NCBI GenBank assembly: GCA_031289755.1
Contig: JAITOU010000012.1
Location: 43,600-107,599 of the forward strand
Direction of reading: 5' to 3'
DNA: 64,000 bases
Source: Clostridiales bacterium
GTDB taxonomy: Bacteria; Bacillota; Clostridia; Christensenellales; JAISNN01
The translations under genes were made by a program, and so were the position numbers. Each line of letters begins with the position of its first letter. The stretch's first letter is position 1. The notes beneath the pieces were generated by a model. It saw nothing but the letters and a program-made list of their open reading frames with translations, was not told the origin of the DNA and did no database searches. Shown here piece after piece: positions 51,473 to 60,984 of the stretch.

Positions 51473-51498
51473 GGCGGTAGCGGAAGCGCCGTTTTTTT
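51473..51498 (+). terminator. Possible attenuator before the ABC genes
   Basis: GGCG (51473-51476) pairs with CGCC (51487-51490) around a 10-base loop, with eight Ts following. Short stem, so moderate confidence. Confidence 0.5.
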
Positions 51499-51543
51499 TA
51501 TATAAAATTAAAAAATTAATAAGAAAACAGTTTAAAAAGAGAG

Positions 51544-53364
51544 ATGAAGATGGAACGCGGTAAATATACCGACAGGAATAATTTGAGATATATGCTCAAA
51601 AAATGGCGCGATTTTGACAAAATGAGCTTCGTGCTTTTTGCTTTGCGCATTCCGCCGCTTGTCGTTTTGCCGATAATAATGGCTCTTATCCCCAAGCTTA
51701 TGATTGACGCGATTGACGGCGGATATACGCCGGGCAAAATGCTTTCCGCCGTCGGGCTGATGTCCTTTTTGATAGCGGCGATTACATGGATAAATCCCTT
51801 TCTCGAATCCAAAAGCAATGCGGTTGCCGAAAACATCAATACCGATTACCGCATAAACGCCTTCAAAAAGATGATGAGCGCGGGCTACGAATACGTCGAG
51901 AGCTTAGACGGCAGGCTGGCGTTTGAAAAAAGCAAGGGCTTTACCGAATCGTGGGGCGTCGGGGCAAGGGGATTGTTTTCGCTTGCCGTGAAATTTATTT
52001 CAAATGCGGTCGGAATATTTACTTATATAGTCATTTTGGCGGTTTTAGACCCTATACTGATTTTAATCATAGCCGCCGCCGGAATAGCAAATTTCTTTGT
52101 GTCCTATCTCAATATCAAGGCGGACAAAAAAATCTACGACGGTTACAAGGTCCACCATATGAAGACCAATTATGTTTTTAGAACGGCAAACGACTTTGCC
52201 GCCGGAAAGGACATAAGGGTTTTCGGCTTTAAAAGGCTCTTCGACAGGGTTGCCGCAGCTATAAATGCGGCGGTAAAAAAGGACGCCGCAACAATCACGA
52301 AAGTTTATATCGCTTCAAATGCCGCGAGAGCTTTTTTGACGCTCATATGCGAGAGCGCGGCATTTTATTATCTCCTGACCGCCGCCTTGAACGACGTTAT
52401 CGCCGTTTCGGATTTTGTTTTCTATTTTGCGCTTGTAACGGGCTTTCTCGGCTGGATTTTTTCGCTTACGAGAAACATCTTCGATTTTAAACGCATTTGC
52501 TTTAATTGCGGCAGATACAGAGAATTTATCGACGAAACGAACGACCCGTCCGGCGAGCGTGATATGATACCCTTGCCGTCGGCGGACGAATTTCCGTGCG
52601 ATATAGAGTTTCAAGACGTGACCTTCGCTTATCGCGGAAGCGCCGAGCCTACTATACGCAATATGTCGTTCAAGATAAAAAAAGGCGAAAAAATAGCCGT
52701 CGTCGGCGAAAACGGAGCGGGTAAAACCACCTGCGTCAAGCTGATTTGCGGCTTTTACAGGCCGTCGTCGGGGCGTATACTCTTAAACGGTATCGATATA
52801 AGCGGCTTTGACCCGAACGAATACTTTAAGCTTTTCTCCGCAGTTTTTCAGGACTATATCTTGTTGCCGATGAGCATAGAAAAAAACATCGTCTTAAAGG
52901 ACGACGGAGAAGCCGTAGACGCGGAGCTGCTGCAATATGTTCTTGCGGCGTCGGGCTTAAAGGACAAGACCGACCGCTTGACGGACGGTATCGGCACGAA
53001 GCTTGTCAAAAAGGTCTACGAAGATGCCGTCAACCTTTCGGGCGGCGAAACCCAAAAGCTTTTGCTTGCGAGAGCCTTGTATAAGGGTGCGCCGATACTC
53101 ATTCTCGACGAACCGACCGCCGCGCTCGACCCGATAGCCGAGAACGATATGTATCTCAAATACAACGGCTTTACCCAAAACAAAACGTCGTTTTTTATAT
53201 CCCACAGGCTGTCGTCGACACGTTTTTGCGACAGAATCTTTTTTATCAAGGACGGCGGGATAGCCGAATCGGGTACGCACGAAGAGCTTATGGACAAAAA
53301 AGGCGAATATTTTAAAATGTACCGGATACAGAGCTATTATTATAAGCTTGGCAACGATTTTTAA
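51544..53364 (+). CDS. ABC exporter half-transporter 1
   Basis: 606 residues; membrane domain with about six segments (residues 25-320) then a nucleotide-binding domain: Walker A GENGAGKTT near 388, Q-loop FQDYILLP, signature NLSGGETQK near 497, Walker B ILILDEPTAALDP, and switch His in FFISHRLSS. A second half-transporter begins 147 bases later, so the two probably form a heterodimeric exporter. Both nucleotide sites look complete. Substrate unknown; peptides, lipids or drugs are all possible. A leader peptide upstream hints at inducible regulation. Confidence 0.92.
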   Translation: MKMERGKYTDRNNLRYMLKKWRDFDKMSFVLFALRIPPLVVLPIIMALIPKLMIDAIDGGYTPGKMLSAVGLMSFLIAAITWINPFLESKSNAVAENINTDYRINAFKKMMSAGYEYVESLDGRLAFEKSKGFTESWGVGARGLFSLAVKFISNAVGIFTYIVILAVLDPILILIIAAAGIANFFVSYLNIKADKKIYDGYKVHHMKTNYVFRTANDFAAGKDIRVFGFKRLFDRVAAAINAAVKKDAATITKVYIASNAARAFLTLICESAAFYYLLTAALNDVIAVSDFVFYFALVTGFLGWIFSLTRNIFDFKRICFNCGRYREFIDETNDPSGERDMIPLPSADEFPCDIEFQDVTFAYRGSAEPTIRNMSFKIKKGEKIAVVGENGAGKTTCVKLICGFYRPSSGRILLNGIDISGFDPNEYFKLFSAVFQDYILLPMSIEKNIVLKDDGEAVDAELLQYVLAASGLKDKTDRLTDGIGTKLVKKVYEDAVNLSGGETQKLLLARALYKGAPILILDEPTAALDPIAENDMYLKYNGFTQNKTSFFISHRLSSTRFCDRIFFIKDGGIAESGTHEELMDKKGEYFKMYRIQSYYYKLGNDF

Positions 53365-53511
53365 TCTGTCGTCCGCCGCTTGAAATGCGGCTTGTCCGAC
53401 ACAATCGTTTAAAAGCCGTTAGCCGTCGTCACGGTCAAGGCTTGTATTGACGCAGTCATATTGCCAAACCGCGCCGCTTCACGGTCGGCGCAAAAGAAAC
53501 GGAGAGAAATT

Positions 53512-55353
53512 ATGCCGAAAAAAAATAATATGTTTAAGCTCTTTGCACGCAGTGTCAAGGAGCAAACGCGCTTAGCTCCGTCCGTACTGCCTTTCGGCTT
53601 TTTGTCGGCACTTTTTGAAGCGGCGCATCCTTTTGTCAACATAGTTTTTACCGCAAAAATCATCGGGGAGCTTATGGGCGGCAAGGACAAAGCTATGCTG
53701 CTCACATACGCCGTCCTGACGGTCGCCTTGAATTGTATACTATACATCTTAAAAGAAGCCTTTTTTTCCTTCTTTATCAATACTTGTTATCCTAAGCTGT
53801 ATTTTGCCGAGCAAAACAAAGCCGGAGCAAAGCTATTCAGTGTCGATTACGAAAAATTAGAGGACAAAACCTTCGACGAAAAGACGCGTAAATATCAAGA
53901 CAGTTTAAAAACCAAAGGAAGTCATTTTCATGCCTTTGCATGGACGCTAAGGGGAATATTCAGCGGCTTGATTTCTTTCGGCGCGGCAATTTTTGTACTG
54001 ATACCGCTGTTTAAGATTAGCTTTGTGAGAACGGGCGACGGCTTTCTTCAATCGCCGTACTTTGCGCTCGTCGTCTTCGGGGGCATAGGCGCGCTCATTG
54101 TCATGGTCTTTTTTCTCAATAAACAGACCCAAAAGGCTTACTTTCATTTGCAAGACCAATATCTGAATCTCAGCCGCATCTTTGACTATTATATGGGCGT
54201 CGTAACCGATTACAAAAACGGAAAGGAAATAAGAATTTTTTCCGAACAAAAACTGATTGAGAGAGACGCCGCGTATCATTTGATAGAAAAAGGCGTCAAA
54301 ATAAGAAAGAAAGTCGCCAACGCTACCGGCATGAGTACTTCCGTCATAGCCGTTATCGGCGCGATGGCGGGCTTCGGGGTATATGCCTTTATAGGTCTTA
54401 AAGGGTTAGGGAAGGCTTTTTCGATAGACGCTCTCGTCATGTACACGGGAAGCTTTATGATAATCGTTTCGAGCCTGACGGAAATTTTTTCTAATATCGG
54501 AAACTTTTCTAATATTCTGCGGACGGTCGGATATTATTTTGACATTATCGACACCGACAATCAACGCGCCGGAAGCCTGAGCGCAGACGGAATCGGCACG
54601 GACGGTCTTGTCATAGAATTTAAAAATGTCGGCTTTAAATATCCCGGCAGCGACGCGTATGCCTTAAAGGATTTGAATATCACCTTAGGCGACGGCGAGC
54701 GGTTAGCCATTGTCGGGCAGAACGGTTCGGGCAAAACGACCTTTATCAAGCTGCTCACCAAAATGTACGACAATTACGAAGGCGATATCCTTGTCAACGG
54801 CGTGAATATCAGGGAATACGATACCGACGGTTACAGAAAGCTCTTTGCCGTAGTCTTTCAGGACTTTAAAATCTTTTCCTTTACGGCGGCGGACAACGTC
54901 GCCTGCGGCGGAGAAGCGGACGGAGCAAAAATCATGAAATGCCTTGACGACGCCGGTATCGGCGAACGAATACGCAAAATGCCGAACGGCGCAAACACCT
55001 ATCTGTATAAGGATTGCGAAGAGAAAGGCGTGGAAATATCCGGCGGCGAATCCCAAAAGCTGGCTCTGTCGAGAGCCCTTTATAAGGACGCGCCCTTTAT
55101 CATACTCGACGAGCCGACCGCTTCGTTAGACCCCGTCGCGGAATATGAGCTTTATTCAAAATTTAACGACCTTGTAAAGGACAAAACCGCCGTCTATATC
55201 TCCCACCGCCTTTCGTCCTGCCGCTTTTGCGGCAAAATCGCCGTCTTTGACAAAGGACGCCTTGTCCAATACGGCACTCACGACGCCTTGATAAAGGATA
55301 GGGAAGAGAAATATTACGAGCTTTGGCAGGCGCAGGCACAGTATTATGTTTGA
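53512..55353 (+). CDS. ABC exporter half-transporter 2
   Basis: 613 residues from ATG 53512 (CGGAGA site); the frame extends upstream to 53461 without a ribosome site. About six membrane segments, then Walker A GQNGSGKTT near 420, FQDFKIFSF, signature EISGGESQKLALSRAL near 525, Walker B FIILDEPTASLDP and switch His in YISHRLSS. Partner of the gene at 51544; the signature EISGGESQ is canonical. Rounded final tail QAQAQYYV resembles lantibiotic-type or drug exporters only loosely. Confidence 0.92.
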   Translation: MPKKNNMFKLFARSVKEQTRLAPSVLPFGFLSALFEAAHPFVNIVFTAKIIGELMGGKDKAMLLTYAVLTVALNCILYILKEAFFSFFINTCYPKLYFAEQNKAGAKLFSVDYEKLEDKTFDEKTRKYQDSLKTKGSHFHAFAWTLRGIFSGLISFGAAIFVLIPLFKISFVRTGDGFLQSPYFALVVFGGIGALIVMVFFLNKQTQKAYFHLQDQYLNLSRIFDYYMGVVTDYKNGKEIRIFSEQKLIERDAAYHLIEKGVKIRKKVANATGMSTSVIAVIGAMAGFGVYAFIGLKGLGKAFSIDALVMYTGSFMIIVSSLTEIFSNIGNFSNILRTVGYYFDIIDTDNQRAGSLSADGIGTDGLVIEFKNVGFKYPGSDAYALKDLNITLGDGERLAIVGQNGSGKTTFIKLLTKMYDNYEGDILVNGVNIREYDTDGYRKLFAVVFQDFKIFSFTAADNVACGGEADGAKIMKCLDDAGIGERIRKMPNGANTYLYKDCEEKGVEISGGESQKLALSRALYKDAPFIILDEPTASLDPVAEYELYSKFNDLVKDKTAVYISHRLSSCRFCGKIAVFDKGRLVQYGTHDALIKDREEKYYELWQAQAQYYV

Positions 55354-55495
55354 AAAGCTCTTTTGAGAGAATGTAAAAATAACCCGTTTATGCCAAACAG
55401 TGCCTTTGCGGCGGTCAAAAAGGGCGTTCCGGCGCGGAATTTTTTTAAAACTAAGCTTCACGGTAAAAATCTTCAAGCTTTTTTTAAAAACAGTA
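55354..55495. other. Intergenic region between ABC exporter and surface protein 2
   Basis: No gene supported. Part of a 333-base gap (55354-55686) whose later half is the promoter and leader of the next gene. Confidence 0.6.
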
Positions 55496-55524
55496 TTGAC
55501 AAAACGCGATACCTGTATTATAAT
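55496..55524 (+). promoter_or_regulatory. Consensus promoter of surface protein 2
   Basis: TTGACA 55496-55501, 17 bases, TATAAT 55519-55524. The leader contains TATAGTATAAGCGG, like that at 41769-41786, and ends with a GGGAG site at 55674. Confidence 0.83.
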
Positions 55525-55686
55525 TAATCTACATTATAGTATAAGCGGTATAGTCTGCTTATATAGGCTTTCCTTTTTGCGGCGATATCTCTGTATATCT
55601 GCATGCCGTTGAACCGCATTCGGGATATAACGACATTTTTCTTCTTATTATAATATTACTAAAATAATATTACGGGAGTTTTGTTT

Positions 55687-58185
55687 ATGGAAAAGTCTAA
55701 CAACAAACCGCTGAGAGTTATTATTTGTTTTCTCGTTTGCGCATTGAGCGCATTGGGAATGCTGTGTTTTTCCGTTGTTATCAGCGGAAAGAGCGGAATT
55801 ATTGACGAAGTTTCGGCGATAAATATCAGCAGCGACGTCGGCGGCAGCGTTTCCGGCGCGTCGGCGACGGATTTCACCTATAATTTAGTTTACGGTGCGG
55901 CACGTCCGTCTGCGGAGACTTATCTTGCTAAGCCGGGTACTCTTACATGGCCGAGCGAAGTAGCCGCGATACCTACCGTTGCAAACAGCGGAGAATACAA
56001 TAATGTGAGATTTGTGTCGGAAGATGCAACAGTGGATGCCATTGTAACGGTTCAGCTTACCGTTAGCCGGGCGGACTTTACCCCGCCTGCCATTCTGACA
56101 TTGAATTACGGAGACCTAAAACAGTCGGTTATATCTCTCAAAAATGCTACTCACACCACCGAAACGGTTGACTGTAATATTCTTTGGCCTTCTTTGCCGG
56201 ATTATCTTGCGGTATCGGATAGTGGTAATTATTATCTTACATTTACAAATACAAACCCTAATTATAATGCGTCCGTATCGGGGAACGTTAATGTAACGGT
56301 GAGCCCTTACTCTATAACCGCAAGTAAGTTTAGCTTAGAGTTCGACGGAAAGTACTCTTATCTCACAAGCTATGCCGATATCGAAGCCGCGATAAAAGAG
56401 GAAATAAGAATTTCATTAAATAAAATTTCCGGATTGCCTAATCAAATCAAAACGGAATTATTAGCCGGTGTCACAATATTGGTGGACGGTGTTATTTATG
56501 GCGGTGCTGCGTATGTGCCTGTCAAATGGAACGGTAGCGATATCGAAAGCTACGAGATAACGGCAACTCTCTACACTAACAACGTTTCGTTCGGCGGGTC
56601 AAGTAATCTTCCTAATGTTGACGCACAATTTACCATAGAAAGATTTGTCATAAGGGCAGCTAACATATCGGACATACAAGAAGATGTATTTGACGGTTCG
56701 GCACAGACCACCGAGATAACCTTTACTTCGAGTCAAGGAGCTTTCATTCCGAACAGCGTCGGGATTACATATACATACAACGGTGTGGGGATTGAATCTC
56801 CGACATTAGCCGGAACATACAGAGCGAAAATCGTTGTCAACGAAGAAAACTTTGTTACGGAATATACCGGCATAGAAGTCGATTACATTATCCGCAAAGC
56901 GCCGGCAAGCGATATTGAAGCATTGGCGATAGAAATCGAATACAATAACTGGTATCAGGAGGACGGTATACTCACACTCCAATTTACTTATAGCAGTAAC
57001 ACCCCTGTCATAACGGACACGACACGTTCTTTTAATAACGATCTATACGATCTGACATGGAAAATATCGGTCGAGAACAACCAAGAGATTGTCAATGTCG
57101 GTCAATACAACGTCACGTTTATATTTAGCTCCCCGAACTACGAAGGCACTTTTACTTATCTATTAATATATGACATAGTTGCGGTCAGTGCTTACAATCC
57201 TGCCGGCGGTATCTTTACGGTAATGGATTACATATTCCCCGTTGACGTATTGGTTCTTGAATATTCGGGAGCAGAGTATACGGCGCAGGATATTGTCGAG
57301 ATACTCTCCGATTTTAACTTCGCAAAATACAATTTGTCTTATACGACAACGTTGTATAACGTCTCGGGTCTAAGCATAATAAAGAATATAGACAGTTATA
57401 TTATTTATTTTGAGTTTGCTTCGACCAACCATTTAGCCGCGCCTGTATATACCGGAGTTCATCATGTAGATGTAACAGTCGTCAAGAGAAACGTCAAAAT
57501 ACCGAAGGACATTATTTCCGTCAAATTTGACGGCGACGTCAAAGCTCCGATTCCGGCGGTTTCTACCGGCATAGTCGGAATGCCTGCCGAATTGGAAATA
57601 GTGAAAATCACAAGAGACGGTATCGTGCTTGAAAATGCGATAACGGCAGGCGAATACAAATTCACCTACGCCGTCAAGGGCATCGTAGGCAATGAGTATA
57701 TGTATGCCGAAGAGACGGAAGTCACGGTCATCATAGCCAGAGCATCGCAAGCCGAGCTTGTCGCGCTTATCAAACAATACGTCAAATTTAACAACACCGG
57801 CAAGATAACCGACAAGAATTTCAGACCGGAGATTATCAGCAACGATTTAGATGCAAAGTACGGTATATCTTTTATTTCAAACTCACCTGAAAACTTAAAG
57901 GATATAAAGGATTACAACGTAGTATTTACCTTTGCGTCGGACAACTATCTGATAACAAACGGAATACTTGAATACACGGTTAATTACGCCTTAGACCCTA
58001 CCACAAATTGGGCTCTCGTAGGCGCGATAGCCGGCGGAGTGGTCGGACTTATCGGAATAATATATCTCGTCTTCTTCTTTATCGGCAGAGCGAGAAGAGA
58101 CCTGCCGCCTATAAGACCTGAGAACAAAAAACCTACAATAAGCGGCAAGCCGCAATACAAGGTAGGTACGGGTCTCAGAAAATAA
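55687..58185 (+). CDS. MBG-like anchored surface protein (832 residues)
   Basis: ATG 55687 after a GGGAG site; a TTG two codons earlier is possible. Signal peptide about residues 8-35. Seven or eight beta modules with phrases such as PPAILTLNYGDLKQSV, VDAQFTIERFVIRAANIS and YNVTFIFSSPNYEGTFTY recall MBG/Ig stalks. A single membrane segment at about 771-797 (ALVGAIAGGVVGLIGIIYLVFFF) is followed by a 30-residue basic cytoplasmic tail. Same architecture as the 41896 protein, with a similar leader, so probably paralogous and co-regulated. Confidence 0.82.
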   Translation: MEKSNNKPLRVIICFLVCALSALGMLCFSVVISGKSGIIDEVSAINISSDVGGSVSGASATDFTYNLVYGAARPSAETYLAKPGTLTWPSEVAAIPTVANSGEYNNVRFVSEDATVDAIVTVQLTVSRADFTPPAILTLNYGDLKQSVISLKNATHTTETVDCNILWPSLPDYLAVSDSGNYYLTFTNTNPNYNASVSGNVNVTVSPYSITASKFSLEFDGKYSYLTSYADIEAAIKEEIRISLNKISGLPNQIKTELLAGVTILVDGVIYGGAAYVPVKWNGSDIESYEITATLYTNNVSFGGSSNLPNVDAQFTIERFVIRAANISDIQEDVFDGSAQTTEITFTSSQGAFIPNSVGITYTYNGVGIESPTLAGTYRAKIVVNEENFVTEYTGIEVDYIIRKAPASDIEALAIEIEYNNWYQEDGILTLQFTYSSNTPVITDTTRSFNNDLYDLTWKISVENNQEIVNVGQYNVTFIFSSPNYEGTFTYLLIYDIVAVSAYNPAGGIFTVMDYIFPVDVLVLEYSGAEYTAQDIVEILSDFNFAKYNLSYTTTLYNVSGLSIIKNIDSYIIYFEFASTNHLAAPVYTGVHHVDVTVVKRNVKIPKDIISVKFDGDVKAPIPAVSTGIVGMPAELEIVKITRDGIVLENAITAGEYKFTYAVKGIVGNEYMYAEETEVTVIIARASQAELVALIKQYVKFNNTGKITDKNFRPEIISNDLDAKYGISFISNSPENLKDIKDYNVVFTFASDNYLITNGILEYTVNYALDPTTNWALVGAIAGGVVGLIGIIYLVFFFIGRARRDLPPIRPENKKPTISGKPQYKVGTGLRK

Positions 58186-58216
58186 CTTAAAACCCAACTG
58201 AATTTTAACAAAACAA

Positions 58217-58253
58217 AAATCGCCGCGCATTTAAAATCGCGGCGATTTTTTTT
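58217..58253 (+). terminator. Terminator 1 after surface protein 2
   Basis: AAAATCGCCGCG (58217-58228) and CGCGGCGATTTT (58238-58249), then Ts to 58253. Confidence 0.9.
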
Positions 58254-58270
58254 ATTCCTTTCGGATTATA

Positions 58271-58310
58271 AAAACCGCCGCGCATTAAAAAAAATGTGCG
58301 GCGGTTTTTT
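58271..58310 (+). terminator. Terminator 2 in tandem
   Basis: AAAACCGCCGC with complement GCGGCGGTTTT and inner CAT/ATG pairing, followed by Ts. Two strong terminators in a row are unusual. Confidence 0.87.
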
Positions 58311-58451
58311 TTATTTTTCGAGCCGATAAGCTTATAATGTTTTATAGCGGTGCATAAATATTTCACGGCGAATCATACTATTGCCGTGAGATATTTTATG
58401 AATCGGTCTCACTAAGCAAGTCTAATTTGTGACAAAAGGAGGATTATAAGT

Positions 58452-58652
58452 ATGGCATGGTTTTTTCAAAGCGTTTGGGGAGTAATAACTTTTATACTTT
58501 CTATTATTTTATATTTTTTACCGACGATTATCGCACTCAAACGTAATCATTACAATAAGGTCGGCGTTATACTTCTCAACGTGTTTCTCGGCTGGACATT
58601 TCTCGGCTGGATAGGCGCGTTGATTTGGGCGTTTTCAAAACGAACCGCGTAA
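58452..58652 (+). CDS. Superinfection-immunity (Imm)-family-like membrane protein
   Basis: 66 residues; AGGAGG site. Two hydrophobic segments with ILYFLPTIIALKRNHYN and VILLNVFLGWTFLGWIGALIWA, the pattern of the T4 Imm-type superinfection immunity family (Imm_superinfect) found in many bacteria. In phage T4 the related protein blocks DNA entry of other phages; chromosomal bacterial copies are of unproven role. Stand-alone gene between strong terminators and ychF. Confidence 0.8.
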   Translation: MAWFFQSVWGVITFILSIILYFLPTIIALKRNHYNKVGVILLNVFLGWTFLGWIGALIWAFSKRTA

Positions 58653-58771
58653 GGTAAGTATAGGTGTACACCGCGCTTTTTGTTCTTTTCCGCGAAACCT
58701 TCTTTGTTGCAATGATACCAACCGCAGTCGGTTTCGCGAAAAATAACCCCAAAAAGTCTTAAAGGTGCATA

Positions 58772-59863
58772 TCACACATTAAATCTAAACAGCACGACGT
58801 CGCCGTCGTTGACGACGTAGTCCTTGCCTTCGCTGCGAACCTTACCTTTTTCTTTGGCGGCGGTAAACGAGCCGCATTCGAGCAGGACGGCGCAATCGAC
58901 GATTTCTGCGCGAATAAATCCTTTTTCAAAATCGCTGTGGATTTTGCCGGCGGCTTGGGGAGCTTTTGTGCCGCGTTCTATCGTCCATGCACGCGTTTCT
59001 TTTTCTCCGGCAGTCAAATAGCTTATCAGTCCCAACAGGCGGTAGGATGCCGTTATGAGCTTATTCAGACCGCTTTCGGTCATCTTCATTTCTTGCATAA
59101 ACATTTCACGGTCGGCATCGTCTAAGGCGTTTAACTCGTCTTCTATCTTTGCGCAAACGACTATCGCTTCGCAGCCGTCTTGCCGGGCAAAGCTTATGAC
59201 CTTTTGCACCTCCTCATTGAGCGGCGCGGATATCTCGCTCTCGGCGATATTGGCCGCATATATGACCGGCTTATAGGTAAGGAGAAAGAGCGACGCAACA
59301 TATTCTTGTACTTCGGTATCGAACGGCATTCCGCGCACGGGCTTGCCTTCTTCGAGACGTTTCAATATATCCGAAAGGATTTCCGCTTCGGCGGAATATT
59401 TTTTGTCGCCCGATTTGCCTTGCGTCTTTGTGCGGTCAAGGCGTTTTTTTACGGTGTCGATGTCGGCGAAGATTAATTCGTAATTGATAGTTTCGATGTC
59501 GCGCAGAGCGTCGATTGCTCCGTCGATGTGGGTAATATTGACGTCGGCAAAGCAGCGGACGACGTGTACGACGGCGTCGACTTCTCTTATATGCGACAAA
59601 AATTTGTTGCCCAAGCCTTCGCCGTTAGACGCGCCCTTGACGAGTCCGGCGATGTCGACAAATTCTATCGTCGTGTGAATAATTTGCTTGCTCTTATAGA
59701 GCGCGGCAAGCTTATAGAGCCTGTCGTCCGGGACGGGTACGACGCCGACGTTAGGCTCGATAGTGCAAAAAGGATAATTAGCGCATTCCGCGCCCGCCTT
59801 TGTGATGGCGTTAAAAAGTGTGCTTTTGCCCACGTTGGGCAAGCCGACGACTCCGAGTTTCAT
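58772..59863 (-). CDS. ychF: Redox-regulated ATPase/GTPase YchF (Obg family)
   Basis: 363 residues; CGGAG site. Walker [14 protein letters not shown], switch region [19 protein letters not shown]3 [10 protein letters not shown] and TGS domain at the C-terminus ending [21 protein letters not shown]. Universal protein that prefers ATP; binds ribosomes and modulates stress responses. Length is standard. Confidence 0.97.
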   Translation of the reverse strand: MKLGVVGLPNVGKSTLFNAITKAGAECANYPFCTIEPNVGVVPVPDDRLYKLAALYKSKQIIHTTIEFVDIAGLVKGASNGEGLGNKFLSHIREVDAVVHVVRCFADVNITHIDGAIDALRDIETINYELIFADIDTVKKRLDRTKTQGKSGDKKYSAEAEILSDILKRLEEGKPVRGMPFDTEVQEYVASLFLLTYKPVIYAANIAESEISAPLNEEVQKVISFARQDGCEAIVVCAKIEDELNALDDADREMFMQEMKMTESGLNKLITASYRLLGLISYLTAGEKETRAWTIERGTKAPQAAGKIHSDFEKGFIRAEIVDCAVLLECGSFTAAKEKGKVRSEGKDYVVNDGDVVLFRFNV

Positions 59864-59989
59864 CTTTACTCCGTAATTGTTTAAATTTTAGGGTATAAAA
59901 CAATTATAAATTAATATTATTTATTAGTAAAGGAATTTTTGAACAAAAACGAAAAACTTTCGGCGGCTATCCTGCCGCAGCGGAGAAAT

Positions 59990-60763
59990 ATGGAGATTTT
60001 CGAGGCTTTTTTATTGGGCTTGATACAGGGCCTGACGGAATTTTTGCCCGTGTCGAGCAGCGGACATTTGTTGCTTGCCGAAAAACTCGGCATAGGCAGT
60101 CCGTCGCTCTTTTTTAATCTCGCCCTTCATACGGGTACGCTGCTTGCCGCCGCCGTGTATTACAGGAAAGAGCTTTCGGAAATTTTCCGAAAGCCATTCA
60201 GCCTTCAAAACCGCTATATATTGGCGGCGACGGCGGTGACGGGGGTTATCGCCGTGTTTTTTAAAATATTTCTCGGAGAGCTTTTGGAAGGGCGATATCT
60301 CGCCGCAGGATTTTTTGCTACGACGCTCGTACTTTTTTCGGCGGAATTATTTACCGACAAGAAAAAAAACAAAAAAATCAACTTCAAAAGCGCGCTCGTC
60401 TGCGGTCTTGCGCAAGGCATAGCCGTCATACCGGGACTGTCGCGAAGCGGAACGACCGTAAGCTCGCTCTTATTAATGGATGCGGACAGGAAGGAAGCCG
60501 CCGATTTTTCTTTTATCCTGTCCATGCCGATAATAATAGCCGGAATGATTGCAGAGATATCGGGCGGCGGCGCGGCAAGCTTCACCGCGGGGGATATCCT
60601 TCCGCTCACCGTCGGAATGCTCACCGCAGCCCTAAGCGGCTATCTCGCCGTAAAATTCTTTATAAAGCTCATTAGCAAAAAAAGCATGAAGCCCTTTGCC
60701 GTCTACACTCTCATTGTCGGCTGTATCTGCTTAGGAATGTATGTTATCCCGTTGTTTAAATAG
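59990..60763 (+). CDS. uppP: Undecaprenyl-diphosphatase UppP
   Basis: 257 residues from ATG 59990 (CGGAGA upstream). Family motifs: LGLIQGLTEFLPVSSSGHL near the start, and VIPGLSRSGTTVS near 158, with about eight hydrophobic segments. Recycles the C55 lipid carrier for cell-wall synthesis and gives bacitracin tolerance. Confidence 0.96.
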   Translation: MEIFEAFLLGLIQGLTEFLPVSSSGHLLLAEKLGIGSPSLFFNLALHTGTLLAAAVYYRKELSEIFRKPFSLQNRYILAATAVTGVIAVFFKIFLGELLEGRYLAAGFFATTLVLFSAELFTDKKKNKKINFKSALVCGLAQGIAVIPGLSRSGTTVSSLLLMDADRKEAADFSFILSMPIIIAGMIAEISGGGAASFTAGDILPLTVGMLTAALSGYLAVKFFIKLISKKSMKPFAVYTLIVGCICLGMYVIPLFK

Positions 60764-60984
60764 CCGAAATCCCCGATAAAGTATTAAAATCGGCAAGAAA
60801 TCTGTAAGTGTTTCTTTTTTTATGTTGCGTCTAAAAAAAGGCTTGACAAGCGGTGAAACCGCGACCGCTCAATAACGCAGAGTTTTCTTGCGGTATTAGG
60901 GCAAAACCAATTTTCTCATTTTGGCGATTTGTATTGATAAAACAATGAGATAAGAGTAAAATGATACACTTAAACGTCGTCAGT

